DNA of 64,000 bases from Betaproteobacteria bacterium (GCA_947453725.1 CANGHH010000015.1:41366-105365), one strand, 5' to 3'. Positions 24,445 to 38,479 are shown, counted from the first letter of the stretch. The notes: generated by a model from the sequence alone, not told the origin. Translations and numbers: made by a program.

Positions 24445-25137
24445 TCAGCGTCCTTCGATGGCTTCGATCAGCGCACGCGAATTCGCCACCGCGCCGAACA
24501 CGCCGCCCTGCATCAGCACCATCTTCAGCGCCGCTTCGTGGTTGCCGCGGTCGGTGGCGGCGGTGGCGTCTTCGACCAGCACGCACTCGAAGCCGCGGTC
24601 GTTGGCTTCGCGCATCGTGGTGTGCACGCAGACGTCGGTGGTGATGCCGGTCAGCACCAGGTTGCGGATGCCGCGCGTGTGCAGCACGAGTTCCAGGTCG
24701 GTGGCGCAGAAGCTGCCTTTGCCGGGCTTGTCGATGATGATTTCGCCTGGCAGCGGCGTCAATTCGGGAATGATTTCCCAGCCGGGCTCGCCGCGAACCA
24801 GGATGCGCCCGCAGGGGCCGGCGTCGCCGATGCCGCGGCCGCCTTCGCCGATGCGCTGCGAGCGCCAGCGTTTGTTGGCGGGCAGGTCGGAGAGGTCGGG
24901 CCGGTGGCCTTCGCGGGTGTGGACGATGGTGTAGCCGCGCGGCCGCATCGCCGCCAGCAGCGCGGCGATCGGGGCGATCGGCGCGCGGGTCAGGCCGATG
25001 TCGTAGCCCATCTTGTCGACATAGCCGCCGACGCCGCAGAAGTCGGTCTGCATGTCGATGACGAGCAGGGCGGTGTTACCCGGCGCGAGCGCGCCGTCGA
25101 AAGGCCAGGAGTAGGGTTCAGCGACGGCGTAGGGCAT
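24445..25137 (-). CDS. Isochorismatase-superfamily cysteine hydrolase (biuret amidohydrolase-like), paralogue 2
   Basis: [66 protein letters not shown]. Confidence 0.87.
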   Translation of the reverse strand: MPYAVAEPYSWPFDGALAPGNTALLVIDMQTDFCGVGGYVDKMGYDIGLTRAPIAPIAALLAAMRPRGYTIVHTREGHRPDLSDLPANKRWRSQRIGEGGRGIGDAGPCGRILVRGEPGWEIIPELTPLPGEIIIDKPGKGSFCATDLELVLHTRGIRNLVLTGITTDVCVHTTMREANDRGFECVLVEDATAATDRGNHEAALKMVLMQGGVFGAVANSRALIEAIEGR

Positions 25138-25148
25138 GGCGTGCGCGC

Positions 25149-26174
25149 TTATGTCGCATGGTCGTCGGCGGGGTTGGGCTCGGGCCCGCGGTAGGGGCGC
25201 GTCGGCGCGGCGAAGCCGCAGGGCGTGCCGTCGCGCACCGCGATGGTCGCGTCCCACGGCAGCTTGTAGCGGCCGGCCACCATGTCCTGCATGAAGGTGT
25301 AGGGGCAGTCCTGGGCGCCACCCTGCACCGCGACATAGCCGCGGTGCCAAAGCTGGTAGGGGTTGTTCTCGACACCCCAGCCGGCGCGGGCCTCGCGCAC
25401 CAGGTCGGGCCGCAGTTCGGCGGTGATGATCTCGTCGACGCGGGCACCGCCCTCCTTGATCATCGTGCCATCGAAGTTGCAGAACATGCCTTCGCCCATG
25501 CTGTCGAAGCTGCCGTCGCTGCCGCACAGGCAGACGCTGGCGGTGATCGCGAGGTTCTGGAAGGCATTCGCCTGGTTGGTGATTTTCCAGGCGTGGCGGA
25601 TCGGCGCCGTATAGCCCGCAGTGCGCAGGATGATCTCGGCGCCCTTGTAGGCCGCTTCGCGCGCCATCTCGGGGAACATGCCGTCGTGGCAGATGATCAG
25701 ACCCAGCTTGCACCCTTTGGGCCCCACGCAGACGGGAACGCCCATGTTGCCGGGCTCCCAGGCCTCTACCGGCACCCAGGGGTGCAGCTTGCGGTAGTAG
25801 AGCTGGACTTCGCCCTGGTCGTCGATGATCAGCCCGGTGTTGTAGGGGTTGCCGTGGGGGTTGAACTCCATGATCGAAAAGCAGCCCCAGATGCGGTGCT
25901 CGATGCAGGCGGCCTTGAACGACGCCACCTCGGGGCCGTCCATGCTCACCATCAGCTCGGGCGCGGTGCTCATGCTCAGGCCGTGCAGCGCGTACTCGGG
26001 GAAGACCACCAGATCCATCGTGCCCAGGTTGCGCCGCGCTTTGCCGACCATCCAGCAGATGCGTTCGGCCTGCGCCTGCAGCTGCGCCGGGGTGTCGACC
26101 ACCGGCAGTTGCAGCTGCACCAGACCGACGACGACGCCGTTCGGCGACTTGTTCAAACCACCCAAACCGCTCAT
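25149..26174 (-). CDS. Nitrilase-superfamily amidohydrolase, formamidase/aliphatic amidase-like
   Basis: Glu-Lys-Cys pattern: [58 protein letters not shown]. Confidence 0.85.
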   Translation of the reverse strand: MSGLGGLNKSPNGVVVGLVQLQLPVVDTPAQLQAQAERICWMVGKARRNLGTMDLVVFPEYALHGLSMSTAPELMVSMDGPEVASFKAACIEHRIWGCFSIMEFNPHGNPYNTGLIIDDQGEVQLYYRKLHPWVPVEAWEPGNMGVPVCVGPKGCKLGLIICHDGMFPEMAREAAYKGAEIILRTAGYTAPIRHAWKITNQANAFQNLAITASVCLCGSDGSFDSMGEGMFCNFDGTMIKEGGARVDEIITAELRPDLVREARAGWGVENNPYQLWHRGYVAVQGGAQDCPYTFMQDMVAGRYKLPWDATIAVRDGTPCGFAAPTRPYRGPEPNPADDHAT

Positions 26175-26184
26175 CAAATGTCCT

Positions 26185-27099
26185 TCATCGAGTGACGCCC
26201 AGTTCCAGCGGTGCACCCTTGATGCTGCGCTGGGGTGAGCAGGTCCAGACCAGGATCGCCAGCGTCAGCGCGTAGGGCACGGCATTGAAGAGGTGGTAAT
26301 AGCCGCTGACGCCGACGCCCTGCAGCGCCGGACCGAGCGCACCAGCGCCGCCGAAGAGCAGCGCCGCACCCAGGCAGCGCACCGGGCTCCAGCGCGCAAA
26401 GATGACCAGGGCCACGGCGATCAGGCCCTGGCCGCTGCTCAGGCCCTCGTTCCAGCTGCCGGGGTAGTACAGGCTGAGCGAGGCGCCGCCCAGGCCGGCG
26501 ATGAAGCCGCCGGCCGTGGTCGCCGCGATGCGGATGCCGTTGACGCTGTTGCCCAAGGCGCGCGCGGCGTCGGCCGAATCGCCGGCCATGCGCACCAGCA
26601 GGCCCCAGCGCGTGTTGGCGAAGGCCCAGCCCATGGCCAGCGCGAGCAGCACGCCGATGGGGAACAGCACATTGATCTTCAGCGCCGCCTGCACCGCGCC
26701 CGAGGCGCTGAAGCCGCCCAGATCGATGGACGGAATCTGCGGCGCCTGCGGCTGGATCAGCGGCTTGCCCAGGTAGAAGGCCAGGCCTGCGCCGAGCAGC
26801 ATCAGCGCGATGCCCATCGCGACGTCGTTGACACGTGGCAGCGAGCAGACCAGCCCGTGGATCAGCGCCAGCAAGGCGCCGCTGCAACCGGCGGCCAGCA
26901 CGCCCAGCCCGGGAGAACCCGTGAGGTAAGCGCCACCGAAGCCGGCCATCGCGCTGAACACGAGCACGCCTTCGAGCCCCAGGTTGATGCGGCCCGATTT
27001 CTCGGTCAGGCATTCGCCCAGGCTGACGAACAGAAAGGGCGTGCCGACGCGGATGGCACCGCCCAGTACGGCCAGCAGCACGTCGAAGAAGGCGTCCAT
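26185..27099 (-). CDS. BMP-family ABC transporter permease 2
   Basis: Multi-TM; 'ECLTEKSGRINLGLEGVLVFSAMAGF' EAA-type motif typical of nucleoside/BMP permeases. Confidence 0.88.
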   Translation of the reverse strand: MDAFFDVLLAVLGGAIRVGTPFLFVSLGECLTEKSGRINLGLEGVLVFSAMAGFGGAYLTGSPGLGVLAAGCSGALLALIHGLVCSLPRVNDVAMGIALMLLGAGLAFYLGKPLIQPQAPQIPSIDLGGFSASGAVQAALKINVLFPIGVLLALAMGWAFANTRWGLLVRMAGDSADAARALGNSVNGIRIAATTAGGFIAGLGGASLSLYYPGSWNEGLSSGQGLIAVALVIFARWSPVRCLGAALLFGGAGALGPALQGVGVSGYYHLFNAVPYALTLAILVWTCSPQRSIKGAPLELGVTR

Positions 27100-27114
27100 C
27101 CGGGGCCGAGCCGC

Positions 27115-28206
27115 TCAGGCTGGTTTGGCGCGCAGCAGGGGCCGCATCGCCAGGATCGGGAAGGGCAGCAGACGCCCTCGCAGCGCCTCGCCGGCCAGGA
27201 TCAGCACGAAGGCGAAGCCCAGCAGCACCTGCACGCTGGCGTCGGGCAGGCCCATGCGCCGCTGCAGCAGGCTGCCCGCGGCGCCGAAGCCGCCGAAGAG
27301 GATGGCCACCGGGATGACCGCCAGCGGGTTGTGGCGCGCCACGAAGCTGACCAGGATGCCGGCGTAGCCGAGGCCGGCAATCAGCGAGGCATTCGCCGCC
27401 GTGTGCACCGCGGCCACCTCGATGCCGCCGGCCAGCCCCGCCGCCGCGCCGCCCAGGGCGCAAGCGGTGATGATCAGCCGGTGCGCCGGCAGCCCGACCA
27501 GCCGCGCCGCGCGGGCGTTGCCGCCGACCACCCGGGTCGCGAAACCGTGGGTCGAGCGGCCCAGCCAGACCGAACCGGCCAGGCAGAGCGCGAGGCCGAA
27601 GGCCAGCCCCCAGTGCACGTCGCCCAGCAGATCCCAGGCGCCGATGCTGCCGATGCGCAGCGGCTCGCTCAGCGGCAGTGTCGACGGCTTGTTCAGGCTG
27701 GCCGGGTCGCGCATCGGGCCTTCGACGAGGTGCTTGAACAGCGCGATGGCGATGTAGCCCAGCAGCAGGCTGCTGATGGTCTCGTTGACGCCGCGGTACT
27801 GGCGCAGCGCGCCGGCCAGCGCAATCCAGGCGCCGCCGGCGATGGCCGCGGCCAGCAGCAAGGCCGCCGTGCCCAGCGAGTTGCCCGGCAGGTGCACGGC
27901 ATAGGGCAGGCCGGCGCAGGCCAGGCCGCCCAGCACCAAAGCGCCTTCGCCACCGATGATGGTCAGTCCGGCGCGGGCTGGCAGCGCCACGCACAGCGCC
28001 GTCAGCATCAGCGGCGCCGAACGCTGCAACGTGTTCTGCCAGGAAAACGCATCGCCGAAAGCACCGGTGAACAGCAGCGTGCAGGCCTGCACCGGGTCGT
28101 GTCCGCCCAGCCACACCCACAGGCCGAACATCAGCAGCGCACCGATCAGCGCCAGCAATGGCAGCAGCAACGCTTCCGCTGCGTCGTGCCAGGGCTGGCG
28201 GTGCAT
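27115..28206 (-). CDS. BMP-family ABC transporter permease 1
   Basis: Multi-TM protein with ARAGLTIIGGEGALVLGGLACAG and NETISSLLLGYIA motifs. Confidence 0.88.
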   Translation of the reverse strand: MHRQPWHDAAEALLLPLLALIGALLMFGLWVWLGGHDPVQACTLLFTGAFGDAFSWQNTLQRSAPLMLTALCVALPARAGLTIIGGEGALVLGGLACAGLPYAVHLPGNSLGTAALLLAAAIAGGAWIALAGALRQYRGVNETISSLLLGYIAIALFKHLVEGPMRDPASLNKPSTLPLSEPLRIGSIGAWDLLGDVHWGLAFGLALCLAGSVWLGRSTHGFATRVVGGNARAARLVGLPAHRLIITACALGGAAAGLAGGIEVAAVHTAANASLIAGLGYAGILVSFVARHNPLAVIPVAILFGGFGAAGSLLQRRMGLPDASVQVLLGFAFVLILAGEALRGRLLPFPILAMRPLLRAKPA

Positions 28207-28217
28207 CGTGGTGCCGG

Positions 28218-29321
28218 TCAGATCTTGCCGACGACGCCTTCGACCAGGAAGCCCATGCTTTCGAGTTCGATGTCCGTCTGCTTGAAGACCTTGCCCTTGG
28301 GGATCGCGACCTTGCCCGTGTTGTCTTTCATCTCACCGGCAAAGATGTCGAAGCTGCCGGCGATCATCTTGGCCTTCACCGCATCGGCGTTCTTGCGCGC
28401 GGCTTCGGACACGGCCGGGCCGTAGGCGCTGGTCTTGACGAAACCCTCCTTGAGGCCGCCACGAACGAAGTTCGGGTGCGGCTTGCCGGAGCGGGCGGCG
28501 TCGATGATCAGTTTGTAGGCCGTCGTCCAGTTCCACTCGGCACCGGTCAGGTAGGCCTGCGGCGCCAGCTTGGCCTGGCTGGCGTGGTAGCCGCACACCA
28601 TCTTGCCGCGTTTGGCGGCGGTCTCGACCACGACCTTGGGGCCGTCGACGTGCATCGTGAAGACGTCGCAACCCTGGTCGGCCAGGCTGTTGGTGGCCTC
28701 GGCTTCCTTGACCGCCATGCTCCAGTCTCCGGTGAAGATGACGTTGCAGGTGATCTTCGGGTCGACGCTGCGCGCGCCCAGCGTGTAGGCGTTGATGTTG
28801 CGCAGCACCTGCGGGATCGGCTTGGCGGCCACGAAGGCAATCTTCTTGCTCTTCGACATGTGGCCGGCGACCACGCCGTTCAGGTACTGCGCTTCGTCGA
28901 TGTAGCCGAAGAAGCTGCCGGTGTTGTCGGGGTGCTTGCCCTTGGTCCACAGACCGCCGCAGTGGCTGAAGCGAACACCGGGGTTCTTCTTCGCCACTTC
29001 CAGCATGTGCGGGTCGAAGTAGCCGTAGCTGGTCGGGAACAGCAGCGTGGCGCCGTCCTGCGAGATCATGCCCTGCATGGTCTTCTGCACGGCTTGCGTT
29101 TCGGGCACGTTCTCCTCTTCGACCACCTTCAGGCCTGCCATCTTCTTCAGTTCGGCCGCGCATTCCGCCTGCGCCTGGTTGTAGCCGAAGTCGTCACGCG
29201 GGCCGACATAGATCACGCCGATGGTCAGCGGTTTCTGGGCCAGTGCCCAAGGGCTCAAACCGGCCAGCGAGGCCGCTGACAGTTGGGCAAGGGCGTGGCG
29301 TCGGGACAGGTCAGTGCGCAT
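28218..29321 (-). CDS. BMP-family ABC transporter substrate-binding protein
   Basis: Signal peptide; TIGVIYVGPRDDFGYNQAQ..., bmp-type lipoprotein/nucleoside-binding fold. Confidence 0.88.
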   Translation of the reverse strand: MRTDLSRRHALAQLSAASLAGLSPWALAQKPLTIGVIYVGPRDDFGYNQAQAECAAELKKMAGLKVVEEENVPETQAVQKTMQGMISQDGATLLFPTSYGYFDPHMLEVAKKNPGVRFSHCGGLWTKGKHPDNTGSFFGYIDEAQYLNGVVAGHMSKSKKIAFVAAKPIPQVLRNINAYTLGARSVDPKITCNVIFTGDWSMAVKEAEATNSLADQGCDVFTMHVDGPKVVVETAAKRGKMVCGYHASQAKLAPQAYLTGAEWNWTTAYKLIIDAARSGKPHPNFVRGGLKEGFVKTSAYGPAVSEAARKNADAVKAKMIAGSFDIFAGEMKDNTGKVAIPKGKVFKQTDIELESMGFLVEGVVGKI

Positions 29322-29622
29322 GGCGGCTCCGGTTCAGGCTGTGGTGGTGCCGCTTGGGGTGCGGCTGGAATACCGGGTGGCATCCGGTTCAAACTCAGCA
29401 AAACCCGTGCCCGAAAAATCGGGGCGTCCAGGCCCTGCCGCCCGCCGCGCCGGCGTCGGGCTGGTGCTGGATCAGGGCGTCAGGCGCCGGGCGTGCTCGG
29501 CGCAGGTGGCCTCGGCGCGGCCAGCGCGCACCAGCGTGGTGTGGAAAACCTCGTCAAGCGCACCGACTTCGCGCCCCGGGTTTCCCGCCAGGGGGTAGCG
29601 AGCGCCGGCGAGCTTGGGGGCC

Positions 29623-29994
29623 TCACAGCAGGCTGACGTGGGCGGCCACCACGCGCCAGCCCTCGGGGAAACGCACCCAGGTCTGACTCTGCCGGCCGGT
29701 CTTGGCCGAGCCCTCGCGATGGAATTCGGTCATCGCGGTGGCGCAGTCGTGGCCGTAGGTGGTGATGACGGTGTTCAGCAGCGTGCGTGCCAGGCCCGTT
29801 GCCGGCCGCGCGTTGCGGAAGGCGCGGATGGCGTCGATGCCGACCAGGTTCTCGCCGACGCCGTAGCGCACCGTGTGCGCGCTGGGCCAGAAGAGTTCGT
29901 CCAGCACCTCGACCCGGTTGTTGACCAGGGCGTCTTCGTAGCGCGAGAAGGCTGCCGTCACCTCGTCGTGGATAGCGGGGATGTTGATGTCCAT
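29623..29994 (-). CDS. AtzH-like (DUF3225/SnoaL-like) protein
   Basis: VLDELFWPSAHTVRYGVGENLVGIDAIRAFRNARP...TYGHDCATAMTEFHREGSAKTGRQSQTWVRFPEGWRVVAAHVSL; next to AtzE/AtzG homologues. Confidence 0.8.
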   Translation of the reverse strand: MDINIPAIHDEVTAAFSRYEDALVNNRVEVLDELFWPSAHTVRYGVGENLVGIDAIRAFRNARPATGLARTLLNTVITTYGHDCATAMTEFHREGSAKTGRQSQTWVRFPEGWRVVAAHVSLL

Positions 29995-30010
29995 GGGTCT
30001 TGGCTGGTGC

Positions 30011-31453
30011 TCAGTTCAGGGTTGCGACGGGCGCGCTGCAGACGCCCATTTCTTCCAGTGCGGCGGCCACCCGCAGGCCGAGGTCTTCGCGCCAGGGCGC
30101 GGCGATGATCTGCACGGCCAGCGGCAGGTGCGGCGCGGCCGGGTTGCAGCCCCACAGCGGCACCGTCACCACCGGCAGGCCGATGCAGCTGATCGGCTGG
30201 GTCAGCAGACCCAGGCTGGCGCGGGCGGGCAGGCGCTGGCCGCCAATCTCCAGCCATTCGGTGCCGATCAACGGCGCGGTGCAGGGCGTGGCCGGCGCGA
30301 TCAGCACGTCCACCGTTTCGAAGGCCTGGGCCACGCGGCGCGCGAACCAGTGGCGCATGCGCTGGGCGCGCACGACCCAGGCCGCGGGGATCAGCGCATT
30401 GGCCAGGAAGCGGTCGCGCGTGTGCGGGTCGAAGTCTGGCGCGCGCCGGCGCAGGTCGTCCACGTGCAATGCGCCGCCCTCGCCGCAGCTGATCAGGAAA
30501 GCCGCGGCGCGGGCGCGTTCGACCTCGGGCCATTCGACCCGCTGCGTCGTGCCCAGCGCCTGGGCCACGCGGTCGACCGCGCTCAGCGCTTCGGGCAGCG
30601 CCTGGTCGCGGAACCAGCCGCCAAGAACGGCCACGCGCAGGCCGCCAGCGCCGCGGTCCAACTGGTTCAGCGTCGGCTCGATGCCGCGCTGGGCACAGGC
30701 CGGATCGTCGGCGTCGGGGCCCTGCATGCAGTCGTAGGCCAGCGACAGGTCGGCCACGCTGCGCGCGAAGGGACCGAGGTGGTCCAGGCTCGCCACGAAG
30801 GGATAGGTGCCGGTACGCGGCAGGCGGCTGTAGGTCGGCTTCAAGCCGTACACGCCGCACAGCGACGAGGGCACGCGGATGCTGCCGTTGGTGTCGCTGC
30901 CCAGCGTCAGCGGCACCTGGCCGGCGGCCACCGCCGCCGCTGAGCCGCCCGACGAACCGCCGCTGATCCGCGCCAGGTCGTGCGGGTTGTGGCAGGCCCC
31001 GTAGTGGCTGTTCTCGGTCGTGAAGCCGTAGGCGTATTCGTCCATGTTCAGCGCCCCGACCAGCACCGCGCCTTCGGCTTCCAGGCGGCGGATCAGCAGC
31101 GCGTCGCGGCGCGCGGGCAGGCTGTCGCCTTCGATCGCCGAACCGGCCAGCGTCGGGATGCCGGCCACGTCGAACAGGTTCTTCACGGCAAAGGGCACGC
31201 CGGCCAGCGGCATGTGGCTGCGCCGCGGGTCGGCGTCGATGGCGTCGGCGCGCTGCAGCGCGCGTTCGGCCAGCCGGGTGGTGAAGGCGTTGACCTGGCC
31301 GTCGGTGCCCGCGATGCGGTCCAGGCTGGTCTGCACCGCCGCGCGGGCGCTGAGGCTGCCGTCCCGCACGGCGGCAGCGATCGCCGTGGCGCTGCTGCCG
31401 TTCGTGCTGCCGTTCGTGCTGCCGTTCGTGCTGCTGCTCATGCTGCTGCTCAT
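30011..31453 (-). CDS. AtzE-like amidase (1-carboxybiuret hydrolase catalytic subunit-like)
   Basis: Amidase signature GSSGGSAAAVAAGQVPLTLGSDTNGSIRVPSSLCGVYGLKPTYSR; adjacent to DUF4089 and DUF3225 genes. Confidence 0.83.
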   Translation of the reverse strand: MSSSMSSSTNGSTNGSTNGSSATAIAAAVRDGSLSARAAVQTSLDRIAGTDGQVNAFTTRLAERALQRADAIDADPRRSHMPLAGVPFAVKNLFDVAGIPTLAGSAIEGDSLPARRDALLIRRLEAEGAVLVGALNMDEYAYGFTTENSHYGACHNPHDLARISGGSSGGSAAAVAAGQVPLTLGSDTNGSIRVPSSLCGVYGLKPTYSRLPRTGTYPFVASLDHLGPFARSVADLSLAYDCMQGPDADDPACAQRGIEPTLNQLDRGAGGLRVAVLGGWFRDQALPEALSAVDRVAQALGTTQRVEWPEVERARAAAFLISCGEGGALHVDDLRRRAPDFDPHTRDRFLANALIPAAWVVRAQRMRHWFARRVAQAFETVDVLIAPATPCTAPLIGTEWLEIGGQRLPARASLGLLTQPISCIGLPVVTVPLWGCNPAAPHLPLAVQIIAAPWREDLGLRVAAALEEMGVCSAPVATLN

Positions 31454-31465
31454 GCTGCTGCTCAG
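31394..31465. repeat. 12-bp tandem repeats across the atzG stop / atzE start
   Basis: 3x GCTGCCGTTCGT (31394-31429) followed by GCTGCTGCTCAT x2 (31430-31453) and a variant GCTGCTGCTCAG (31454-31465). Confidence 0.95.
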
Positions 31466-31665
31466 GCGCCGCCGCCGGCCCGGTCAGGGCCCACCGGCAC
31501 GAAGATGGCGCCCGACTCGTCGGCCGGCGTCAGCGGCAGGCCTTCGAGGAGGCCGGCCATGTTGGCCGCCATGTTGAAGAACAGGGTCACGCCCGGGCGC
31601 TGCTGGGGCGTGATCTGCAGGCCCAGTGTGGCCGCAGCGGCGTCGATGTAGGGCTGGTGGTCCAT
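31462..31665 (-). CDS. AtzG-like (DUF4089) small subunit
   Basis: 67-aa protein MDHQPYIDAAAATLGLQITPQQRPGVTLFFNMAANMAGLLEGLPLTPADESGAIFVPVGPD, immediately upstream of the amidase. Confidence 0.82.
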   Translation of the reverse strand: MDHQPYIDAAAATLGLQITPQQRPGVTLFFNMAANMAGLLEGLPLTPADESGAIFVPVGPDRAGGGA

Positions 31666-31798
31666 CGTGTGAGCGGCTCTCAGTGGGTGTGAACGACCAA
31701 GCTTCCCGCCATGGAACCGGCTGCGCCGGGCCGCAGGGGGCCGGCCCCGATGGAGATGAAGGTTCGACGGCCCATGGGATCTGCTGTTGATTGTCCGC

Positions 31799-35859
<4,061 letters not shown>

Positions 35860-35863
35860 AACG

Positions 35864-36427
35864 ATGAACACCATGCCCCCGACGCCCGTGCGCCGCCTGG
35901 CCCTGCTGGGCGGTGAATCCACCGGCAAGACGACCCTGGCCCGCGCGCTGGCGGAACGCCTGGACACCGCCTGGGTGCCCGAGTACGGCCGCCAGCGCTG
36001 GGAAGAGTTGCGCGTGACGCTGTCCATCGACGAACTGGTGGCGGTGGCGCGGCGCCAGATCGAATGGGAAGACCAGGCCGTGGCGAGGATCAGCGCGCCC
36101 GGCAGCTGGCTGATCTGCGACACCACGCCGCTGACCACGCTGCAGTACGCGCTGCACGACCACGGGCAGGCGCCAGCCGAACTGCACGCGATGGCGCGCC
36201 GCCGCTACGACGCCGTGGTGTTGTGCGAGCCCGACTTCGATTTCGTGCAGGACGGCTGCCGCCGCGACGACCGTTTTCGCCAGGCCCAGCAGGACTGGAC
36301 GCTGGCCCGGCTGGCTGAGCAGGGCTTCAGCGCCCTGCGTGCGCGCGGCAATCCGGCCGAGCGCGTGGCCCAGGTGCTGCAGTTGCTGCGGGCCACCGCC
36401 CCCGAAACGACCTTGAATCCGAAATGA
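35864..36427 (+). CDS. NadR-type ATPase (ribosylnicotinamide-kinase-like P-loop domain)
   Basis: [37 protein letters not shown]...[10 protein letters not shown]. Confidence 0.75.
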   Translation: MNTMPPTPVRRLALLGGESTGKTTLARALAERLDTAWVPEYGRQRWEELRVTLSIDELVAVARRQIEWEDQAVARISAPGSWLICDTTPLTTLQYALHDHGQAPAELHAMARRRYDAVVLCEPDFDFVQDGCRRDDRFRQAQQDWTLARLAEQGFSALRARGNPAERVAQVLQLLRATAPETTLNPK

Positions 36428-36434
36428 GGCCCCG

Positions 36435-36980
36435 ATGACCGTCCGAGAAATCCTGAAGATGGGCGACCCGCGCTTGCTGCGCGTCGCCCCGCCGCTGCCC
36501 GCCGAGCAGTTCGGCACGCCCGCGCTGCAGGCGCTGATCGACGACATGTTCGAGACCATGGCTGCCGCCAGCGGCGCCGGCCTGGCAGCGCCCCAGATCG
36601 GCGTCGACCTGCAGGTCGTCATCTTCGGCTACAGCAAGAACGTGCGTTACCCCGAAGCCCCGCCGGTGCCGCCGACGGTGCTGATCAACCCGGTGATCAC
36701 GCCGCTGGGCGACGAACTGGTCGAGGGCTGGGAAGGCTGCCTGTCGGTGCCCGGCCTGCGCGGCGCGGTGCAGCGGCTGGCGCGCATCCGCTACAGCGGC
36801 TTCGACGCCCAGGGCTTGCCCATCGAGCGCGAAGCCGACGGCTTCCATGCCCGCGTGGTGCAGCACGAGTGCGACCACCTGATCGGCCGCCTCTACCCGA
36901 CCCGGATGAGCGACTTCACGAAGTTCGGCTACACCAGCGTGCTGTTTCCCGAGATGGATCCGCAGGCCGACGACGACTGA
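36435..36980 (+). CDS. def: Peptide deformylase
   Basis: [27 protein letters not shown] motifs. Confidence 0.97.
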   Translation: MTVREILKMGDPRLLRVAPPLPAEQFGTPALQALIDDMFETMAAASGAGLAAPQIGVDLQVVIFGYSKNVRYPEAPPVPPTVLINPVITPLGDELVEGWEGCLSVPGLRGAVQRLARIRYSGFDAQGLPIEREADGFHARVVQHECDHLIGRLYPTRMSDFTKFGYTSVLFPEMDPQADDD

Positions 36981-37072
36981 TGGCCGACCGGTTCGCGGTC
37001 TTGTCACGCAAGGACACCGTCCTTTACAGCCCGGCGGGTCGGCCTGGATGGCCCGGCAGCCGTTAGGCAAGG

Positions 37073-38479
37073 ATGAACACCTCAAGCAAGCACCCTGACG
37101 GCCATACCCCTTGGGCATGGCTGCCCCGCCTGTTGCTGGCGCTGAGCCTGGGCCTGTGGGCCCTGGCCAGCCTGGCGCAGAGCGATCCGCCCGGCCGCGT
37201 GGGCCGGCTGGCCGATGCGCGCGGCGCCGTGAGCTGGTGGGACGCCGAGACCGGCCACTGGGCCGAGGCTGATCGCAACCAGCCACTGACCGGCGGTGAC
37301 CGCGTCAGCACCGCCGCCGGCGGCAGCGCTGAAATACGGGTCGGCTCGACGGTGCTGCGGCTGGGCGAGGCCACCGAGCTGGAAGTGCTGCGCCTGGACG
37401 ACGAGCGGCTGGCCTTCCAGCTGCACAGCGGCCATCTGGCCCTGCGCGTTCGCTCCCGCGAGATCGCCGACGAGATCGAACTCGTCACCGCCGAAGTTCG
37501 CTTCGAACCGTTGGGCGCCGGCCATTTCCGGGTCGACCGACGGGACGACACGACGCAGGCCAGCAGCTGGCGCGGTGAGTTGCGCATCGCCGATGCGGCC
37601 GGTTTCGTCATCACCACCGGGCAGCGCGTCGAATTGTTCCGCGAACGGCGCAGCCTGGCCCTGCGCTGGCAGATCGGCGTGCCGCTCAACGACCGCTTTG
37701 CCGAAGCCGTGCAGCGTGAAGACCAGCGCGACGGGCGCAGCGTGTCGGCGCGCTACGTGTCGCCCGAGATGACCGGCGTCGAGGAACTCGACCGCAGCGG
37801 CCGCTGGGAGCAGCACCCCGAGTTTGGCGCCGTCTGGCTGCCGCTGGGTGTGGCGGCCGACTGGGCGCCTTACAGCGACGGTCGCTGGACCTGGGTGGCG
37901 CCCTGGGGCTGGACCTGGGTCGACAACGCCCGCTGGGGCTTCGCGCCTTTCCACTACGGCCGCTGGGCCTACTGGCGCAATGCCTGGTGCTGGGTGCCGG
38001 GTGCCTACGTCGAGCGGCCGGTCTACGCGCCGGCGCTGGTGGCCTGGGCCGGTGGTCGCCCGGGCAGTGGCGCCCGCCTTGGCGTGCGCATCAGCGGGCC
38101 CTCGGTCGGCTGGCTGCCGCTGGCGCCGCGCGAGGTCTATCAGCCCCACCACCCGGTGTCGCCGGGCTACCACGAGCGGGTCAACCCGAACCGTGACCGC
38201 CGGGACGCTCGGGCGGAGGAGCGTCGCGAAGAACGTCGTGACGATCGTCGTGACGAGCGCGCCGGTCCGCCGCGGCCGCGGGCCCAGCCTGCCGTGCAGC
38301 CCCCGGCGCCGCCCGCCCCGCAGGCCGCCATGCCCGCCCCGCCGCCGCCAGCCCTGCCCAAGCCGGTCGCCGAGAAGCCACGCGAAGGCGAGCACGGCAA
38401 GGGCCATGAACGTGACCGCGAACGCAAGCCCGCGGGCGATCCGGTCCGCCCGCTGAAGGACAACGAGAACCAGAAGTAG
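37073..38479 (+). CDS. Exported FecR-like/DUF6600-type protein with Trp-rich repeats and charged/Pro-rich tail
   Basis: Signal peptide; FecR-like region; WAPYSDGRWTWVAPWGWTWVDNARWGFAPFHYGRWAYW; tail RRDARAEERREERRDDRRDERAGPPRPRAQ. Confidence 0.75.
   Translation: MNTSSKHPDGHTPWAWLPRLLLALSLGLWALASLAQSDPPGRVGRLADARGAVSWWDAETGHWAEADRNQPLTGGDRVSTAAGGSAEIRVGSTVLRLGEATELEVLRLDDERLAFQLHSGHLALRVRSREIADEIELVTAEVRFEPLGAGHFRVDRRDDTTQASSWRGELRIADAAGFVITTGQRVELFRERRSLALRWQIGVPLNDRFAEAVQREDQRDGRSVSARYVSPEMTGVEELDRSGRWEQHPEFGAVWLPLGVAADWAPYSDGRWTWVAPWGWTWVDNARWGFAPFHYGRWAYWRNAWCWVPGAYVERPVYAPALVAWAGGRPGSGARLGVRISGPSVGWLPLAPREVYQPHHPVSPGYHERVNPNRDRRDARAEERREERRDDRRDERAGPPRPRAQPAVQPPAPPAPQAAMPAPPPPALPKPVAEKPREGEHGKGHERDRERKPAGDPVRPLKDNENQK

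Noticed and set aside
22916-24934. 672-aa plus-strand ORF opposite the ABC ATPase
   Set aside because: Shadow ORF; the minus strand carries Walker A/B and ABC signature motifs.
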